Positions 61,401-64,000 of a stretch of 64,000 bases of DNA are shown piece by piece. The notes beneath the pieces were generated by a model, which saw nothing but the letters and a program-made list of their open reading frames with translations, made no database searches and was not told where the DNA came from. Position numbers and translations under genes: made by a program. The stretch's first letter is position 1; every line of letters begins with the position of its first letter. The DNA comes from Allodiplogaster sudhausi (Eukaryota > Nematoda > Chromadorea > Rhabditida > Diplogasteridae): the NCBI GenBank assembly GCA_945643635.1, contig CALZFC010000001.1:4727501-4791500 (forward strand), written 5' to 3'.

Positions 61401-61668
61401 AGTTTTCCTTATCTTTCACAAATTTTTTTCCCATAAAAAAAGTGTTTTAATTTTTTCTTGTTTTTTTTACTGACTTTTTTCCACATAAAAATGTTTATCT
61501 TAATTTACCATTAATTTTTTTCAAATTAAATTATTAGAATTATGTCGTAATTAGCTTCTCATTCTGCAGGCCGCCTCCAGTGCTTTTCCGGTGAATCTCC
61601 CTCCTCCCCCTCAGGCGTCTTCTTCTTCTTCATCTTCAACTTCCGCAAATAATGGCTCGAGAGCCTGA
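55296..61668 (+). CDS. Single-pass membrane protein with CUB-like regions and an LDLa repeat (NETO/LEV-10-like), 18 exons
   Basis: Exons: 55296-55392, 55686-55802, 56162-56265, about 56491-56613, 56845-56952, 57121-57248, 57581-57710, 57856-57978, 58282-58348, 58667-58821, 59203-59333, 59398-59463, 59573-59669, 59940-60046, 60489-60649, 60906-61099, 61332-61385 and 61570-61668. These join in frame to about 686 residues. CUB-like regions lie at about 37-180, 184-325 (SPRFPSAYP, FDDFHLHYQSDLEI) and 334-465. An LDLa repeat at 467-501 has six Cys and ends CDGVDHCGDGSDEEC with its calcium site. The TM is about 526-549 (FVLGLCGIVVLLLVAVTVVL), and a 137-residue cytoplasmic tail carries PPCY (PPxY) at 625-628. 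Extracellular CUB domains, LDLa and one TM is the layout of NETO and LEV-10, auxiliary or clustering subunits of ionotropic receptors. Uncertain points are the N-terminus (weak signal MNILQFLVSLFSS), the fourth exon's acceptor, and the donors after exons 7 and 10, where slightly longer or shorter choices also keep the frame. Confidence 0.85.
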
Positions 61669-62263
61669 TTACACGGATAGCATTAAAATGCTTCTACATG
61701 CTTGATGGATCTCCTCTAATCAATAACACGCATGACCTTTTTCAGGTGACGTCATTACTAATTATATAGTTTTCCTTCCTGTCTTTAGTCGACTCATTTT
61801 CCCACAACTTTCCATCTCAGACAGCCAAACAGTGCAGACATTCGTGTATTATTTTGCCGTATATCCGCCGCAACAGCAGGGTCTCACATTCCGTTCCGAT
61901 GCATTCCATTACTCAATAAGACATGCCTAAAGGCTTCTACATTTAAAAGTTTTTTTTTACTAATCCATCCTGTTAATTTGCAATGCAGCCTAATTTTCTC
62001 TCCACTAAACTCGTCCAACTGGTTGATGTGCGCTTCTTGTGTGTAAACCTTCTATAAATGTTTGTGATCGCATTACATAAGCATTATCTGCATTCTATGG
62101 ATATATTTCACTTTAGCCACCGATATAAGGAGGAAAAAATTGCCAAGGAGGAAACAATGATGAGCCTTTTATTTCTTATTTAAAGTAAATAAGCAACTCA
62201 TTTTGTGCGAATAGATAAGGATGGAAGGAAATGGAAGTGGACGGGTGGGCGGAGCTTAGCGCT
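61669..62263. other. Convergent intergenic interval
   Basis: The 3' ends of the CUB/LDLa gene (plus) and the SXP/RAL-2 gene (minus) face each other across about 600 bases. No further gene or recognisable element was seen. Confidence 0.6.
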
Positions 62264-62443
62264 CTAGGCCTGCTGGCTGCTTCCGCCGCTGTGGCCAATC
62301 ATCGGCCGTGACATGCCCGACATGCGACCGTGGATTTTCTTGCTGAAATTCCGTGGAATTAATCGCTCTCTCTCACACTCTTTCTACTTATCTCTCTCTC
62401 TCTGCTCTCTCTTTTTCTTCTCTCTCTTTCTCCCTATCTTTCT

Positions 62444-62485
<42 letters not shown>

Positions 62486-63056
62486 CCATGTCAACGAGTC
62501 CCTGGAACGGCATGGCTGCAATGACGAGCTTGCGGGTCAGAGGGTCGAGTGCCTCCATGGCCGTCCTCGCCTGCGCCTTAGCCTCCGCACCCGTCAAACT
62601 CTCGTTGTCAGCGATGGAGGCGAGCTGAAGAGAGCGAGAGAGAGAGAGAGAGAGAGAGACCGAGAGAGATAAAGAGAAAGAGAGAGGGGAAGAGAGAGAG
62701 AGGGAGAGAGAGGGAGAGAGAGAGGGAGAGAGAGAGGGAGAGAGAGAGGGGGCAGTATCATAATGCGAAGAGAGAGAGAAAGAAATTCGCGAGAGAGGGC
62801 GAGGAAGAGGGAAGAAGCGAGAGAAAGAGAGAGTAAGAGAACTATGAGACCGAGAGATATGGAGAGATTATATAATAATAACGATATAATAATAATAATA
62901 GTAATAAACAATAAAGATGGAAAATAAAGATAAATAAATAAATCAAAGCTGACATTCTGGAAGACGGTCGGCAGCTGCTCTATGGCGGCCGTCATGTTGG
63001 CAATGTACTCGTGGCGGCGGTCCATCATCTCGGTCTCGCATTTCGTGAAGAGGTCC

Positions 63057-63099
<43 letters not shown>

Positions 63100-63187
63100 G
63101 GAGAGAGAGGGAGGAGAGAGAGAGAGCAAAAGCGAGAGAGAGAAATTGAAAGAGAGAAGGACTGAGAGAGAGAGAGAGAGCTAAAGC

Positions 63188-63220
<33 letters not shown>

Positions 63221-63389
63221 GAGATACAAAGGAGAGAGATAAAGAGAAAAATGACAGTCAGAGACAACAATAACCTGAACACCGTTCTGCTGCGCCCACT
63301 GGGTGAGTTGCTGGCGAAGCTGCGCACGAGTTTCGTTCATCATACCAGACATGATCTCGCGGAAGGCCTGAAGGAATTGAGAGGGGAGT

Positions 63390-63436
<47 letters not shown>

Positions 63437-63873
63437 AAGAGAGAGGAGAGAAGAGAGAGAGAGAGGGAGAGAGAGAGAGTGAGACTGATGTAATGAAAGA
63501 AGTGTATATGGGGAAAGATGGAAGAGAGAGAAAAAAAAGGCAAGTGGGAGAATATTGGGATCCAAATCAGGAGTGGAGAGTGAGATATGGAGAAAAGTAG
63601 GAGAGAGAGAGAGTACGGTAGAGACAATAAGGGAGAATGACAAGGTATTGGGAGAGAAAGAGATAGAGAGAGAGAGAAAGAGAGCGGGAGAGAGGAGAGA
63701 GTAGCTCGAGAGAGAGAGAGAGAGGGATAGAGAGATAGAGAGAGTAGGAGTTAGAGAGAGAGGGGGAAAGAATATAAGATGTACCGTTCGGCCTTCAGCT
63801 GAGACGTTGCCCATGAAGTTGCAGTCGCCATTCATGCCCATGTGATGCATGCCGTGCTTGCCGCCGTGCCAGT
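62264..63873 (-). CDS. SXP/RAL-2 family (DUF148) protein, 5' end beyond window
   Basis: Minus-strand exons: 63785-63873, 63275-63367, 62954-63055, 62485-62624 and 62264-62342. All join in phase (about 167 residues visible). The order is a His/Met-rich start (HGMHHMGMNGDC), AFREIMSGMMNETRAQLRQQ with LTQWAQQNGVQ, then DLFTKCETEMMDRRHEYIAN and LPTVFQN. LASIADNESLTGAEAKAQAR and ALDPLTRKLV follow. A Gly/Met/Ser tail ends SGGSSQQA and stop. The helical pattern ending in WAQQNGVQ, followed by N.SLT and LDP..RK, is that of nematode SXP/RAL-2 secreted proteins (Ani s 5 type). A signal peptide exon should lie to the right of the window. Every intron is a (CT)n run in the sense direction. Metal binding by the His/Met ends is inference. 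The family call is firm; the function of the family is poorly known. Confidence 0.85.
62630..63760. repeat. (GA)n tracts inside SXP/RAL-2 introns
   Basis: GA-rich blocks at 62630-62850, 63060-63240, 63390-63480 and 63590-63760 lie entirely within introns. In the sense of the gene they read (CT)n and abut the acceptors, serving as pyrimidine tracts. A long Ser/Leu open frame runs straight through exons and these introns and should not be taken as protein. Confidence 0.9.
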
Positions 63874-64000
63874 CTATTAAATAAATAAAAAAAACTTACA
63901 AAAAAAGAAGAAAAAAAAGAACAACTCTTATATTGTCTCAGATTGATAAATATCATATTTTCAAGAGAGTAAAAAAGATTGAATAAAAAAAAAGAATAAA

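Noticed and set aside
62594..63850. A 418-codon minus-strand open frame taken as one protein
   Set aside because: It runs through real exons and the (CT)n introns between them; the Ser/Leu stretches are repeat translation, and phase-matched splice sites define the true exons.

Overview
The window looks like nuclear DNA from a nematode. The evidence is a glutamate-gated chloride channel gene of the nematode/protostome type, a gene of the SXP/RAL-2 (DUF148) family that is essentially restricted to nematodes, decayed seven-transmembrane chemoreceptor genes resembling the STR/SRD superfamily, and many short introns. The species was not identified. The DNA is unusually loaded with (GA)n/(CT)n tracts, and most long reading frames here are simply translations of those tracts (Ser/Leu or Arg/Glu repeats). 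All exon boundaries are hand-read from splice signals and reading phase, without transcript evidence.

Layout. 0-10 kb: GA/CT tracts, a 2.8-kb fold-back transposon with TTAA ends (2638-5437), and one convincing minus-strand exon at 5.7-5.9 kb. 10.6-18.4 kb: a broken minus-strand chemoreceptor-like gene with a second TTAA-flanked fold-back element (13612-15300) in an intron. 35.4-38.1 kb: a partial duplicate of that region which lacks the element and so preserves its empty insertion site. 20.8 kb: a frameshifted fragment of ribosomal protein S23. 22.2-23.4 kb: two tandem units containing tRNA-like promoter boxes. 23.8-25.6 kb: a rearranged fold-back region. 26.6 kb: the last exon of a Ser/Thr-rich protein with a hydrophobic tail. 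27.1-31.2 kb: a nearly full-length, broken LINE (CR1/Jockey-like) on the minus strand. 31.4-32.3 kb: a compact secreted-protein gene with TATA box and polyadenylation signal. 32.8-34.0 kb: another fold-back element with a tRNA-like core. 34.5-35.3 kb: start of a small secreted PAN/apple-like gene. 40.8-41.2 kb: a two-exon gene for a 52-residue secreted peptide. 41.7-44.5 kb: the twin of the 2.8-kb fold-back element. 44.7-47.8 kb: simple repeats.

The right third holds the best genes. A complete 16-exon GluCl subunit gene (47825-53385, about 641 aa) is followed on the same strand, 1.9 kb later, by an 18-exon gene (55296-61668, about 686 aa) for a single-pass membrane protein with three CUB-like regions and one LDL-receptor class A repeat. 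That architecture belongs to auxiliary/clustering subunits of ionotropic receptors (NETO, LEV-10). Last, on the minus strand and running off the right edge, is the SXP/RAL-2 gene (62264-63873). The pairing of a Cys-loop channel gene with a NETO/LEV-10-type gene, and the empty-site proof of TTAA insertion by a family of fold-back elements carrying tRNA-like Pol III boxes, are the two most interesting points.
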